Virus record (IMG/VR): IMGVR_UViG_3300030117_005760
Coordinates: 1-48,644 of that record
DNA: 48,644 nucleotides
Source: a virus
Reading direction: 5' to 3' (one strand)
Shown piece after piece: positions 30,098 to 38,361 of this stretch. The stretch's first letter is position 1, and each line of letters opens with the position of its first letter. The notes under the pieces are model-generated. The model made no database searches. It saw only the letters and a program-made list of their open reading frames with translations, and was not told the origin of the DNA. A program made the position numbers and the translations under genes.

Positions 30098-31292
30098 CAG
30101 AAGTCTCCTGTGTTTCTTGGGTTTCGGGGTTGGCAACCTCGCCAGAGATTTTCTCAAACAACTTGAGGAAGTCGGCTTTGGTTTGCTCGTCGAAGCGAGA
30201 GATGCCCATCTCGACAGCCTTATGTTCCTTGCCGAAGATGGCGAACGCCTTGAGGATCGACTCCAGACGGCGGGTGGTGATGATATCAGTGCTTGCACCG
30301 ACATCGTAGGACTTGCGAATGTTGGAAGCCCAAGTTACCAGCGATTGAATGTAGTCCTTGACAGACTCAGCATCCAGACCAAACTTGGAAGCCTTTTTGC
30401 TGAGAATGTCCTTCTCTTTGGCTTCGGTGGCGTAAGGTTGCTCAAGCGTCACGGGGAAGCGGTCGAGCATCGCTTCGTTCATAATGCCCGTATGAGCGAA
30501 CGAACCAGTTTCGTCGCCTTTGCCCTTGGTGTTGGCGGTGGCGACCACGGTGAATCCCGGAGCAGGCTTGACCCATTCGCCGGTCTTCTTGACGTAGATC
30601 GCGTTGCCTTCCAGAAGAGGCTGGAGACACATAAGAGCAGGACCGCCAAGGTCGATTTCGTCGAGAAGAAGAATCGCACCTTCTTTGGCAGCGAGAACGG
30701 CAGCACCATCGACCCAGACGGTATCGCCATTGACCAGACGGAAACCGCCGATCAAATCGGATTCGTCAGTTTGTCGCGTGATGTTGACACGGAAGCAAGT
30801 TCGCTTCGCATTCGCGGCGGCTTGCAAAATCATTGTGGTTTTTCCGTTGCCGGAAAGACCAGTGACATAGACGGGGTAAAACTCGCCGGAGCGGAGGATA
30901 CGCTCAACGTCCGAGTGATGACCCCATTTGACATATTCAGCCATTTTGTCGGGAATGATGCGAGACTCAGCACCAGCCATCTGCATCACGGTAGCCGCAG
31001 GAGCGGGAGCCGGAGCAGGAGCGGGAGCGGGAGTCGGATCGTTGGCTCCACCTTTCAAGCCGATGACCGATGGGGGAGCCGGAAGCGGTTTGGTTCCGTT
31101 GACAAACGAAGAAATGTCCCATTGACCACGGGACACTTTAAAATCGCAAGAATTTGCTCGGAACCACAAAGGAATGCAAGATCGACCAGTTTCGGCAGCG
31201 ACCGCATCACAGGCGGCAACGTCGAAACGGGTGGAACCAGTTGCAGAAAGGGCTTCAAGCCACTCGCGTCGGGATTTGTTAAGTTTGCTCAT
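30075..31292 (-). CDS. cobS: CobS-like (MoxR-type) AAA+ ATPase
   Basis: 405 residues. A small N-terminal domain (about 1-70) is followed by a Pro/Ala linker (PAPAPAPAPAPA, about 88-99) and an AAA+ module: Walker A GLSGNGKTT (143-151), Walker B ILLLDEID (about 205-212), VVATANTKG sensor 1 and RFPVTLEQ arginine region. CobS with CobT forms the cobaltochelatase ATPase in B12 synthesis, but phage copies lack CobN and probably drive another remodelling task with the adjacent VWA protein. Transcribed divergently from cobT. The -10 box is 8 bases before the ATG. Confidence 0.88.
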   Translation of the reverse strand: MSKLNKSRREWLEALSATGSTRFDVAACDAVAAETGRSCIPLWFRANSCDFKVSRGQWDISSFVNGTKPLPAPPSVIGLKGGANDPTPAPAPAPAPAPAATVMQMAGAESRIIPDKMAEYVKWGHHSDVERILRSGEFYPVYVTGLSGNGKTTMILQAAANAKRTCFRVNITRQTDESDLIGGFRLVNGDTVWVDGAAVLAAKEGAILLLDEIDLGGPALMCLQPLLEGNAIYVKKTGEWVKPAPGFTVVATANTKGKGDETGSFAHTGIMNEAMLDRFPVTLEQPYATEAKEKDILSKKASKFGLDAESVKDYIQSLVTWASNIRKSYDVGASTDIITTRRLESILKAFAIFGKEHKAVEMGISRFDEQTKADFLKLFEKISGEVANPETQETQETSGVDCPFE

Positions 31293-31300
31293 ACCCCAAG

Positions 31301-31329
31301 AGTGTAACCGAAAGCCCGCCAGCCTTCAA
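31301..31329 (-). promoter_or_regulatory. cobS promoter, -10 box 8 bases before ATG
   Basis: Reverse strand TTGAAG (31329-31324), 17-base spacer, TACACT (31306-31301), eight bases, ATG at 31292. No clear ribosome site, so the mRNA is probably nearly leaderless. Confidence 0.55.
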
Positions 31330-31346
31330 GCCTCTTTCTCAAGAAA

Positions 31347-31365
31347 ACTGACAGATCGTGTCAGT
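31347..31365. promoter_or_regulatory. Operator-like dyad on the cobS side
   Basis: Perfect 7-5-7 palindrome ACTGACA-GATCG-TGTCAGT, centred at 31356, 55 bases before the cobS start. A near-identical dyad sits at 31613-31631 on the cobT side. Likely sites for one regulator. Confidence 0.65.
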
Positions 31366-31409
31366 GGCGGAAAAAATGCACGAAAACGTTCATTTGTCGC
31401 ATTTCCAAC

Positions 31410-31555
31410 CAAAAACGGGAGCCGTGTCGCAAAATACAAGTTTTATAGCAATTTTCCGTCAAAACCTCCTTTTTTGCCTCTGAAAGCCATTTTAACTGCT
31501 GGTTGTCGGAAATCAAGCCTAAAATGCTCGATTTGCGACACGGCTCCCGTTTTTG
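31410..31555. repeat. 24-bp perfect inverted repeat in cobS-cobT gap
   Basis: Arms 31410-31433 and 31532-31555 are exact reverse complements (core ACGGGAGCCGTGTCGCAAA) separated by 98 bases. The whole 391-base gap 31293-31683 holds no gene; besides this repeat it carries two dyads, two promoters and repeated TTTTGCGTCA-like words at 31558-31600. Confidence 0.85.
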
Positions 31556-31612
31556 TGTCATTTTGCGTCATTTTTGCACTTTTTTATGCTTTTTTGCGTC
31601 AAAACGGTCGAA

Positions 31613-31631
31613 ACTGACACATTTTGACAGT
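31613..31631. promoter_or_regulatory. Operator-like dyad on the cobT side
   Basis: ACTGACA-CATTT-TGACAGT, same 7-5-7 layout as the dyad at 31347-31365 with one mismatch in the arms, flanked by AA/TT. It ends 52 bases before the cobT start. Confidence 0.6.
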
Positions 31632-31648
31632 TTTCTAGGCTAAAGGCA

Positions 31649-31677
31649 TAGACGGTGGCACAGTTTTCGCATACAAT
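31649..31677 (+). promoter_or_regulatory. cobT promoter, -10 box 6 bases before GTG
   Basis: TAGACG (31649-31654, four of six to consensus), 17-base spacer, TACAAT (31672-31677), then six bases and the GTG at 31684. Transcription should start at or next to the start codon. Confidence 0.6.
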
Positions 31678-31683
31678 CTAGGC

Positions 31684-33837
31684 GTGAGTAATGCCCTTCC
31701 TACCGTTTCCTCTGGTTTTGCCAAACTTCTTGCCACCGAAGACATTAGCGTTAACATTGATTCAACCGCACCAACCGCGTCCTTTGACGTTGAGTCGCGT
31801 GTTCTGACGATGCCCGTCTGGGAGAAGATGTCCGAGCAACTTACTGATATGCTCTTGGGTCACGAAGTGTCCCACGCTTTGCATACAACTGACGATAACT
31901 TGCTGGCTACCATTCGCAAGTTGTCTCAAGACGCTGGCGTGCCTTTGGCAATCGCAATGGGTGGTCTGAACATTGTCGAAGATGTTCGGATCGACCGCTT
32001 GATCCAGCGACGTTATCCCGGTTTGCGTAATGACTACGCTGCTGGCTATCCCGAAATGCGGGAAATGAACCTGTTTGAAATTGATCCGGACGAAAACCTC
32101 GACGAGCGTTCGTTCCTTGACCGCCTCAACCTTCACGCCAAAGCCTACAATGGCGAGATCGCTTTCTCCGCCGAAGAGCAAGTCTTGGTGAATCGTGCTG
32201 AGAACACCGAGACTTACGAAGAAGTTTTGGAATTGACCACCGAAATTTTGAAATTGGTGGCTGAACATCACAAACAAAACCAAGAAAAGCAAACCGTCTC
32301 TGAGGGTGAAGCCGACGAATCAAACGAAGGTATGCCCAGCGACGAGACTGGCGAGCAAACCGGCGAAAACGGAACCGAGTCCGAAGGCGAAGAGTCCAAA
32401 GACGGTGAGGGTGTTGAAACCAAGGGTGACGGCACGATGGAATCCGCCAAAGAAGCCGAAGACGATGGCTCCGAAGCCGAGAGCGAAGAAGGCGAAGCGG
32501 AACCCAGCGACGGCGGCGGCTCTGAGGCTGACGGTCAAGGCTGGGATGAGCAAATGCCAGCATCGGCTGATGCTCTTTCCAAGTCGCTGCGAGATATGGC
32601 GATGAACGAAAACATCGAGAGCCACTATGAAAGCCCAACGCACTCCACCATCACCGCTCCCAAGGCACTGACTCAGTACGCTGTTCAAACTCTCGAAGAG
32701 TCACGCCGGTTGCTCACGCAAGGTATTACTGCGTTCACCTTGGACCGAGCCGCCAGCACCATCGGTGACTTGCGAGCCACTGCGACGATGATGGCAACGG
32801 CGTTTGAGCGTAAGCAAGCCGCCCACGTTGACCAACGAACCCAAATCGCCAAGTCCGGTGATCTGGATCTCGATCAACTTCACAACTACAAATTGACTGA
32901 CGATTTGTTTCTTCGCAACGAAGTTCGTCCCAATGGCAAGAATCACGCCATCACGGTGGTCATCGACTGGTCGGCTTCAATGCGTGGCAAATGCACTTCC
33001 ACGGTGCGTCAAGCCGCCACCTTCGCTATGTTCTGCCAAAAGGTCGGCGTTCCTTGCGAGGTCTTCGTCTTCCAGTCCGGCGGCGGCATTGAGTTTGAAT
33101 GCTTTGAACCCGGCAGCGATATCAAGGGTGGATGCCGAAACCTCAAGGTTCTCGACACTCGCGTTCGTCGCAATCTCTTTATGATGGATGTCCAGCGAAT
33201 GTTGGCTCTGGGAGCCTGCACCGATGGTGGTTATGTCACTGGCTTCCGCCTTGGTTGCACTCCTTTGGGTCAATCGGTCGCCATCACCAAGTTCACCCAC
33301 GGTCAATTGATGCGTGAGACTCAAGCCGAGATCGGTTCGATCATCTTCCTTACTGATGGTGAGGGTGATTCGGGTGTCCAGTATTCTAAGGCTGGCAAGG
33401 AAACCACCACTATCGTTGACCCCCACACCCGTCGCACGATTGTCTCCGGTGGACGGTATGGTTGCCAAACCATCTTCGACTGGGTTCGTGCCGAGACTGG
33501 TGCAAAAATCATCAATTTCTTTATGGTCAACAAGAAGGAAGGCAAGCGAGTTCTCGAATATCGTAACGAATGGGATCACCGTGACGCTGCTCTCAAGACT
33601 TGGAAGGATGAGTCTTGGGGACAGATCGGTGACGATTGGGCAAAGCGTGATGGTTGGGATGCTGGCTTCGTTGTCTACGACAAGGCGGCTGATGACTCCG
33701 AGCAGGAGGATGCGATGGCTGGCTTGGATGACGATGCGAGCAAGGTCAAGGTTCGTAATGCGTTCATCAAGGATATGCAGAGCAAGGTCGCGGCTCGTCC
33801 GTTGGTGGAGCGAATCACCGAGATGATCGCCTGCTAA
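31684..33837 (+). CDS. cobT: CobT-like protein: HExxH metallopeptidase-like head plus VWA domain
   Basis: 717 residues from a GTG. LLGHEVSHALHT (His60-Glu61-x-x-His64) is a zinc-peptidase motif, and NIVEDVRIDRLIQRRYPG, with Glu99, supplies a likely third ligand. Residues about 200-300 are a very acidic Glu/Ser/Gly linker. The C-terminal VWA domain (about 420-650) has the MIDAS signature VVIDWSASM (DxSxS) and IIFLTDGEGDS. CobT-like VWA proteins work with MoxR/CobS ATPases, which are encoded divergently next door. I infer a pair that remodels or cleaves a target protein, rather than a metal chelatase. Possible leaderless mRNA. Confidence 0.86.
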   Translation: MSNALPTVSSGFAKLLATEDISVNIDSTAPTASFDVESRVLTMPVWEKMSEQLTDMLLGHEVSHALHTTDDNLLATIRKLSQDAGVPLAIAMGGLNIVEDVRIDRLIQRRYPGLRNDYAAGYPEMREMNLFEIDPDENLDERSFLDRLNLHAKAYNGEIAFSAEEQVLVNRAENTETYEEVLELTTEILKLVAEHHKQNQEKQTVSEGEADESNEGMPSDETGEQTGENGTESEGEESKDGEGVETKGDGTMESAKEAEDDGSEAESEEGEAEPSDGGGSEADGQGWDEQMPASADALSKSLRDMAMNENIESHYESPTHSTITAPKALTQYAVQTLEESRRLLTQGITAFTLDRAASTIGDLRATATMMATAFERKQAAHVDQRTQIAKSGDLDLDQLHNYKLTDDLFLRNEVRPNGKNHAITVVIDWSASMRGKCTSTVRQAATFAMFCQKVGVPCEVFVFQSGGGIEFECFEPGSDIKGGCRNLKVLDTRVRRNLFMMDVQRMLALGACTDGGYVTGFRLGCTPLGQSVAITKFTHGQLMRETQAEIGSIIFLTDGEGDSGVQYSKAGKETTTIVDPHTRRTIVSGGRYGCQTIFDWVRAETGAKIINFFMVNKKEGKRVLEYRNEWDHRDAALKTWKDESWGQIGDDWAKRDGWDAGFVVYDKAADDSEQEDAMAGLDDDASKVKVRNAFIKDMQSKVAARPLVERITEMIAC

Positions 33838-33872
33838 AATAAAAAAAATAAAAAATTAATTACTCACCGCTG

Positions 33873-33890
33873 GCGACCCGAAAGGGTCGC
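33873..33890 (+). terminator. Hairpin after cobT
   Basis: Perfect seven-base-pair stem GCGACCC/GGGTCGC with GAAA loop, 36 bases after the stop. On the forward strand TGGCTTTACTT follows, a weak T run; no gene is seen in 33838-34041. Confidence 0.6.
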
Positions 33891-34007
33891 TGGCTTTACT
33901 TACTACCTCTATCATTCCTCTTCACACATCTTCACACATCATTCCCCTCTCTCCCAGAAAAATCACGAAATATACTTTTTTTTAGTTATTATCCACGATT
34001 TTAGTAT

Positions 34008-34035
34008 TTGACTTTTTAAAACTCACCTATACAAT
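34008..34035 (+). promoter_or_regulatory. Sigma70-type promoter, -10 box 6 bases before ATG
   Basis: TTGACT (34008-34013), 16-base spacer, TACAAT (34030-34035), six bases, ATG at 34042. Five of six in both boxes; no ribosome site follows, so a leaderless mRNA is implied. Confidence 0.78.
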
Positions 34036-34041
34036 ATCGAA

Positions 34042-34497
34042 ATGTCTTCAAAGAAAACCATCAATTCTTCACATATTGAAACTCTCTTGTCTTGTCCTTT
34101 TGTTCATCACATTCGTGGACGTTGTGAAAAGTTTCGTATCAATTTTTCATTGTCTCTTTCATCTGATTGTCTTTGTGTTTCGGATGGTGATACGACTGAT
34201 GGATTCTTTGAACCACCCACTCGACACTCACCCGGCACTCTTTGTCTCTCTGTTGCCGGTAAAGAATTGAGTGAAATTTATCATACTCTTGCCCACGAAT
34301 TTTGTCATCTTGAACAATGGGTTCGGGATGATGCACTCTGGGTCAAGTGGATGAAGCGTTCTTCTCGTAAGGCGACTCTTGCTCTTGAAAGACAAACCGA
34401 AGAGGAGGCTCTTGAAATGTTACAGAAATGGTATTTGTTTGATGATTCGATGGAGATCAGAAAAACTAAATACCTTCGTAGATTGGAGAGTTTATAA
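34042..34497 (+). CDS. Small HExxH metallopeptidase-like protein
   Basis: 151 residues. TLAHEFCHLEQWVRDD holds HExxH at the centre, and ALERQTEEEALEMLQKW downstream provides a Glu helix that could be the third zinc ligand, as in minigluzincin or SprT/IrrE-like proteases. The N-terminal half has basic and Ser-rich sequence. It is the first gene of the rightward operon, with its own promoter. Target unknown. It overlaps the FmdB gene by one base (TAATG). Confidence 0.72.
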   Translation: MSSKKTINSSHIETLLSCPFVHHIRGRCEKFRINFSLSLSSDCLCVSDGDTTDGFFEPPTRHSPGTLCLSVAGKELSEIYHTLAHEFCHLEQWVRDDALWVKWMKRSSRKATLALERQTEEEALEMLQKWYLFDDSMEIRKTKYLRRLESL

Positions 34498-34784
34498 TGC
34501 CAACGTATGAATATCAATGTAAAAAATGCAATCATCAATTTGAATCTTTTCAGTGGGTGGACTCCAGACTTCAACCTACAAAGGAACCTTGTCCTTCTTG
34601 TGCAGAAAAAGCCGTGAAGCAAGGTTTCTTTACTGCTCCCTCGATGACAGTCGATGACAATCACCGAGTGGATAAGCCTCACAATGCCAACGGCTTTCAG
34701 GAAGTAATGGAGCGTGTGACGAATGCAGCCGGAGTCAAGAATACGAAGTACGAGAAAGAACTTCGAGCCAGACATATGTTCTAA
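34497..34784 (+). CDS. FmdB-type zinc-ribbon protein
   Basis: 95 residues. MPTYEYQCKKCNHQFESFQ is the FmdB family start, with CxxC pairs at KKCN and CPSC (about 18 residues apart) forming a zinc ribbon. The C-terminal half (GFQEVMERVTNAAG) is helical and ends KYEKELRARHMF. FmdB-like ribbons occur in T4-like phages; function is not established. Confidence 0.85.
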   Translation: MPTYEYQCKKCNHQFESFQWVDSRLQPTKEPCPSCAEKAVKQGFFTAPSMTVDDNHRVDKPHNANGFQEVMERVTNAAGVKNTKYEKELRARHMF

Positions 34785-34794
34785 AGGAAGAAAG

Positions 34795-36006
34795 ATGAAG
34801 ATTGATCCACGTTTAAACGAAGAAATTTTTAATCCTGACGATCCACTCAATCCACTTGGAATGCCCGGAGTACCTAATAATCCGGAGAATCCACTCTTTC
34901 CGCCGGACACTCCTACGTTGCCCACACCAGATGGTCCTCCATTTAAACTCCCACCTCCAGTACCCGGAATGCCAAACCCTTGGAATCCAGATGGTGTGCC
35001 TGATGATGTTCCAGACGTTCCTAAAGGCACTCCGGGATTTATTCCAGATGATTTTCCTGATGGATTGCCGGACAACTTTCCCGATCGTGGAACTCAAGGA
35101 CACTGGTGGTGGCGTTGGATAAGTCAGTGGAAAAAATACTATGAAGACTTGATTAATTTGATTACTAGTAAAATAAGTGATCTTCAAAATGAGTTGATAG
35201 AAATTCAAGAACTGATTGCTGATATGGAAGATGGCGGGGTAGGCAACGATGATCCACAAATGAGAAGAGCGAGGGCTACCTATAATAGAATACGCGCACA
35301 AATTGCTTTTCTACAACAACAATTAGCAGATGTAAATCGGCAATTGCGATTAATCTTAGCAGAACTCGCCGAGTTCTGGAGTACGATTAAAAGAGGCGTT
35401 CCCACTACTTGGAAAAAGATCAAAAGAACAATCAAAAGATGGTTTGAAAGACGTAGAAGAAGTAGAAGGAAACCTCCCTTCCCACCAAGAAGAAGAGGTC
35501 CGCCCGGATCTGCATCTGTAGATGAAATTTGGGACAGCCTTTTTGATACAGATTTTTCTGGTTCAATGTCATACACGGGTCTTCAATGGGCTGTTATCAT
35601 TGAGGCTATGTTCCTTGATGGTGTTGTTGGTGGTGGTTATACATCAGGTGATCAAAGCGATTATGCTATTTTTCAAAATATGATTGATGGTGTGTATGAA
35701 TTCTTTACAGAATTCAATGATCCAAATCAAACATACTCATACGATGATTTTATTGCAATCCTTGATGGATGGATCGCAGATGGAGAGCAATACAATAATC
35801 CCTTCTCACCACCAGATGAGCCGCAAGGTTTAGAGGGTCCACAACAAGGTAAAGAATTAAATATCAAAGTTTCTTCTACCCCCACAACACCCACAATTAC
35901 GCCATCAGCACCCCCGATGGGTGGACAAGGAGCAAGTCCAGAAGGTGAGTTTGCCAAGGCATTTGCTCGCTACAACAAGGGTATTCAAGGAAAAGGTATT
36001 CGATGA
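34795..36006 (+). CDS. Tagged Pro-rich virion-type protein with basic core
   Basis: 403 residues. I chose the ATG at 34795, after AAGGAAG, which gives the tag MKIDPRLNEEIF (LNE). Then comes a long Pro/Asn/Asp-rich region (about 12-100), a Trp-rich WWWRWISQWKK, a coiled-coil segment (SKISDLQNELIEIQELIADM), a strongly basic stretch RRRRSRRKPPFPPRRRG and a C-terminal EF-like region (DTDFSGSMSYTGLQ). The basic core suits contact with packaged DNA. The frame start at 34723 was rejected. Confidence 0.72.
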   Translation: MKIDPRLNEEIFNPDDPLNPLGMPGVPNNPENPLFPPDTPTLPTPDGPPFKLPPPVPGMPNPWNPDGVPDDVPDVPKGTPGFIPDDFPDGLPDNFPDRGTQGHWWWRWISQWKKYYEDLINLITSKISDLQNELIEIQELIADMEDGGVGNDDPQMRRARATYNRIRAQIAFLQQQLADVNRQLRLILAELAEFWSTIKRGVPTTWKKIKRTIKRWFERRRRSRRKPPFPPRRRGPPGSASVDEIWDSLFDTDFSGSMSYTGLQWAVIIEAMFLDGVVGGGYTSGDQSDYAIFQNMIDGVYEFFTEFNDPNQTYSYDDFIAILDGWIADGEQYNNPFSPPDEPQGLEGPQQGKELNIKVSSTPTTPTITPSAPPMGGQGASPEGEFAKAFARYNKGIQGKGIR

Positions 36007-36710
36007 GACTCAATAAGAGAGACATTTTTGAGGGCTGCTCCTCTTGTAATGACGAGAGAATCAATGAACTCCTTCAAAGGTTGAAAGAGGAAGTATCTTG
36101 GGATCCAGATTTTTTTCCGGGCTTGTTTGACCGCAGCGATCAAGACTCTGATGGTGACGGTTATCCAGATTGGGTAGAAAATCTAAAAGGAACCGATCCT
36201 AACGATCCTAATTCAACACCCTTTGAATTTGAAGATTGGGATGATTGGTTAGAATGGTATGAAAGTCAGAATCCAATACTTCAAATTATTCTGCAAATAC
36301 TTATCGCTGAACTCGGATGGCGTGTGGTTTTACTTTTCATCCCCGGTGGTGGAATCGCACTAGCGGCTGGAGGATTTTGGTCTTTCGTTAGAAAACTAGT
36401 TATACTTTTTGAAATATACGAGGGCGCACAATTATTGCAAATGATCTCAGAATTGGTGCTAGAATTCTTTGGACTTGAAAGTAATGTAATTGATTTGATT
36501 GATTGTCTTCTTAGTGGTGGGACAAATTGCTTTGACGCATACAAACCAGAGGACTTTGATATAACACAAAACCCTCTTGATCAAAAACAATTCCCTGATG
36601 TGGCTCCATCCAGACCAAAACCTGTAATTACACCTCTACCAAATCTACCAGATGATCTTCCCCCTCCCACACAACCATTTGGTCCCGGTGGAAATAATCC
36701 AATCCCGTAA
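36003..36710 (+). CDS. Tag-like protein with thrombospondin-type calcium repeat and hydrophobic core
   Basis: 235 residues. MRLNKRDIFEGCSSCNDERI is a variant of the tag with an added CSSC. SDQDSDGDGYPDWVENLKGT followed by DPNDPN is a TSP3-like calcium repeat. A long hydrophobic region (about 96-170: LQIILQILIAELGW, VVLLFIPGGGIALAAGGFW) looks like two membrane-inserting helices, and a Pro-rich tail ends the protein. It overlaps the previous gene by ATGA. Could be a membrane-active cargo protein; this is inference. Confidence 0.68.
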   Translation: MRLNKRDIFEGCSSCNDERINELLQRLKEEVSWDPDFFPGLFDRSDQDSDGDGYPDWVENLKGTDPNDPNSTPFEFEDWDDWLEWYESQNPILQIILQILIAELGWRVVLLFIPGGGIALAAGGFWSFVRKLVILFEIYEGAQLLQMISELVLEFFGLESNVIDLIDCLLSGGTNCFDAYKPEDFDITQNPLDQKQFPDVAPSRPKPVITPLPNLPDDLPPPTQPFGPGGNNPIP

Positions 36711-36719
36711 GGAAAGAAG

Positions 36720-36758
36720 ATGAGACTTGATCCACGACTAAGAAAGGAAATTCGATGA
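36720..36758 (+). CDS. 12-codon mini-ORF encoding an isolated tag peptide
   Basis: Reads MRLDPRLRKEIR and stops at the ATGA start of the lysozyme gene. Its first 20 bases are identical to the start of the tagged gene at 37882 (MRLDPRLDEEL). An AAGGAAAGAAG ribosome site precedes it. It is either a relic of a deleted tagged gene or a translated leader coupling into the next gene. Confidence 0.5.
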   Translation: MRLDPRLRKEIR

Positions 36759-37885
36759 AAATTAATCAACGTTTTGATGAAGAAGTAGGGGGTGATATTC
36801 CATTCACCCCTCCACAGAACCCATTGGATGTCACTCCGCAGGGTGTTCCCGAATTCACTCCGGATGAAGTGGGACCAAACACGATTGATCCACGATTGTT
36901 GTATACCGATCAAGCACAAGGTTTTCTCGGTATCAATCCAGATGACTTTCCCGGTTGGGCTGGTGGAACAATCACTTTAGAAAACTTTGAAGAATTTATT
37001 CAATATCTTATTGGACAAGGATTTGGTCACACAAGAGCAGATCACCCTGATAACTTAACTATTGAAGAAATCTATGCGGCAGTTCAAGCGATGTTGGGTA
37101 ACTACGAAAATTGGAATGATTTTTCAATTACACAAATGATTATGTTTCTTTATTATATTGGGGGACCGGAGGGGTTTAGCGGAACAGTCTACCTCGATAG
37201 TAGGGGTAATCCAACAATTGGATATGGTTTTACACGAAATGCCGAAGGTCTACAAGAAGCATTGGATTATATCAATGCAACATACGGAACCAACTACACG
37301 ATTGATGGATTGTTCGGTGGTTCACAGACATTGACGAGAGCGCACGCAGGAATCATTCTTTCTCTTATCTCGGTGAAATATTTTAGTATTGTAAATAAAG
37401 GTCTTGCGAAACTTGGCTTTACAATGGACAGTCGTGGACTGAATATGATTTTTCAAATTTTATTCAGTCTTGTGTATCAAGGCGGTGCAGGATTCTTTGA
37501 TAAATTCCCAAAAATGATAAAAGCCTTACTTGAGGGTCGTTTTATGGACGCTTGGTTACAACTCATTTATGTGAATGGAACTCCTGCAAGTGGGACTACA
37601 GATTGGTATGAACAAACGCGAGCAAACTCCCCTCGATTCCAAATGATTTACCAACTTTTCTATTGGCTTTTCATATTCTATGGAATCACACCAGATGGAC
37701 CCGGAGTGGGACAACGCCCACCAATTCCGGGTGGCGAACAAGTTGTAAGAACAACACCAGACTTTGTGGGTGATGATGATCCCGGATTAGATCCTGATTT
37801 GTTTGCGAATTTAGGTGAATCTAATAATCCTTTGATTGAATCATTTAAACATTTTAATAATATTTCACATAAGGGACTGAGATGA
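36755..37885 (+). CDS. Tagged GH24 (T4-type) lysozyme
   Basis: 376 residues. The tag MKINQRFDEEVGG is followed by a Pro-rich segment with a second tag-like NTIDPRLLY. The lysozyme core begins near residue 125: E139-GFSGTVYL-D148-SRGNP-T154-IGYG reproduces the E-x8-D-x5-T catalytic triad of T4 lysozyme, with the FTRNAEGL and LGFTMDSRGLN regions after it. The last 70 residues are Pro/Gly/Asp-rich. A second peptidoglycan hydrolase besides the 25548 gene, and with a tag, it may act at DNA entry or within the virion rather than at lysis. The ribosome site AAGGAAA lies inside the mini-ORF. Confidence 0.8.
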   Translation: MKINQRFDEEVGGDIPFTPPQNPLDVTPQGVPEFTPDEVGPNTIDPRLLYTDQAQGFLGINPDDFPGWAGGTITLENFEEFIQYLIGQGFGHTRADHPDNLTIEEIYAAVQAMLGNYENWNDFSITQMIMFLYYIGGPEGFSGTVYLDSRGNPTIGYGFTRNAEGLQEALDYINATYGTNYTIDGLFGGSQTLTRAHAGIILSLISVKYFSIVNKGLAKLGFTMDSRGLNMIFQILFSLVYQGGAGFFDKFPKMIKALLEGRFMDAWLQLIYVNGTPASGTTDWYEQTRANSPRFQMIYQLFYWLFIFYGITPDGPGVGQRPPIPGGEQVVRTTPDFVGDDDPGLDPDLFANLGESNNPLIESFKHFNNISHKGLR

Positions 37886-38361
37886 GACTTGATCCACGAC
37901 TTGATGAGGAGTTGGGTCCGGGTTTCACTCCCGCACCAAGTAACGTGCAGATCAATACAGGATCTTTTAGCGGTATTGCAGGTGCGGCGGATGATGTTGT
38001 CACATCCGGTGAAAAATCTGCAAAAGTCAAAGTGGTTCGTGATAAAAATACCGGAAAGTTAACTCTTCAATCAGTCGTGACGGTCTATGCAGGACCGGAT
38101 CGTGGTTTTGTTGAAGTCGATGACGATGATGAAAGATTGTTTTACAATCGCAGAGTCGCAAGGCAATCAGTCCAACAAAATATGGACGTTGCTCGTTTCC
38201 TTGCACAGAATGGTATGGGTCAGTCGGATGCAATGCGTCTTGCCCAACGTGGTGCAGAGGATGGAAATGAGATTGCCAATGGTCGGCGTGCCACTTCCTT
38301 CTACGGTAATGGTGGCAACTCTTCAATGATTAATCAAAGAAACTCACGAGACTTCTATTGA
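37882..38361 (+). CDS. Tagged virion-type protein, unknown function
   Basis: 159 residues with the clearest second-class tag, MRLDPRLDEELGPG (LDE). The central part (KVKVVRDKNTGKLTLQSVVT) is beta-like and the end is Asn/Ser-rich (GNGGNSSMINQRNSRDFY). Overlaps upstream by ATGA and downstream by TGATG. No known domain. Confidence 0.72.
   Translation: MRLDPRLDEELGPGFTPAPSNVQINTGSFSGIAGAADDVVTSGEKSAKVKVVRDKNTGKLTLQSVVTVYAGPDRGFVEVDDDDERLFYNRRVARQSVQQNMDVARFLAQNGMGQSDAMRLAQRGAEDGNEIANGRRATSFYGNGGNSSMINQRNSRDFY

Noticed and set aside
29954-30304. 116-codon reverse ORF over the end of cobS
   Set aside because: Its first two thirds overlap cobS in another frame and look like non-coding Ser/Pro-rich translation; only the last 47 codons from a GTG are kept.
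30018-31307. 429-codon forward-strand ORF opposite cobS
   Set aside because: It is the antisense shadow of a well-supported AAA+ gene with all motifs; it is rich in Arg/Ser and has no domain.
31684-33837. True B12 cobaltochelatase subunit
   Set aside because: No cobN-like gene is present in the window and the HExxH head is not expected for a chelatase function; the cobT symbol is used for similarity only.
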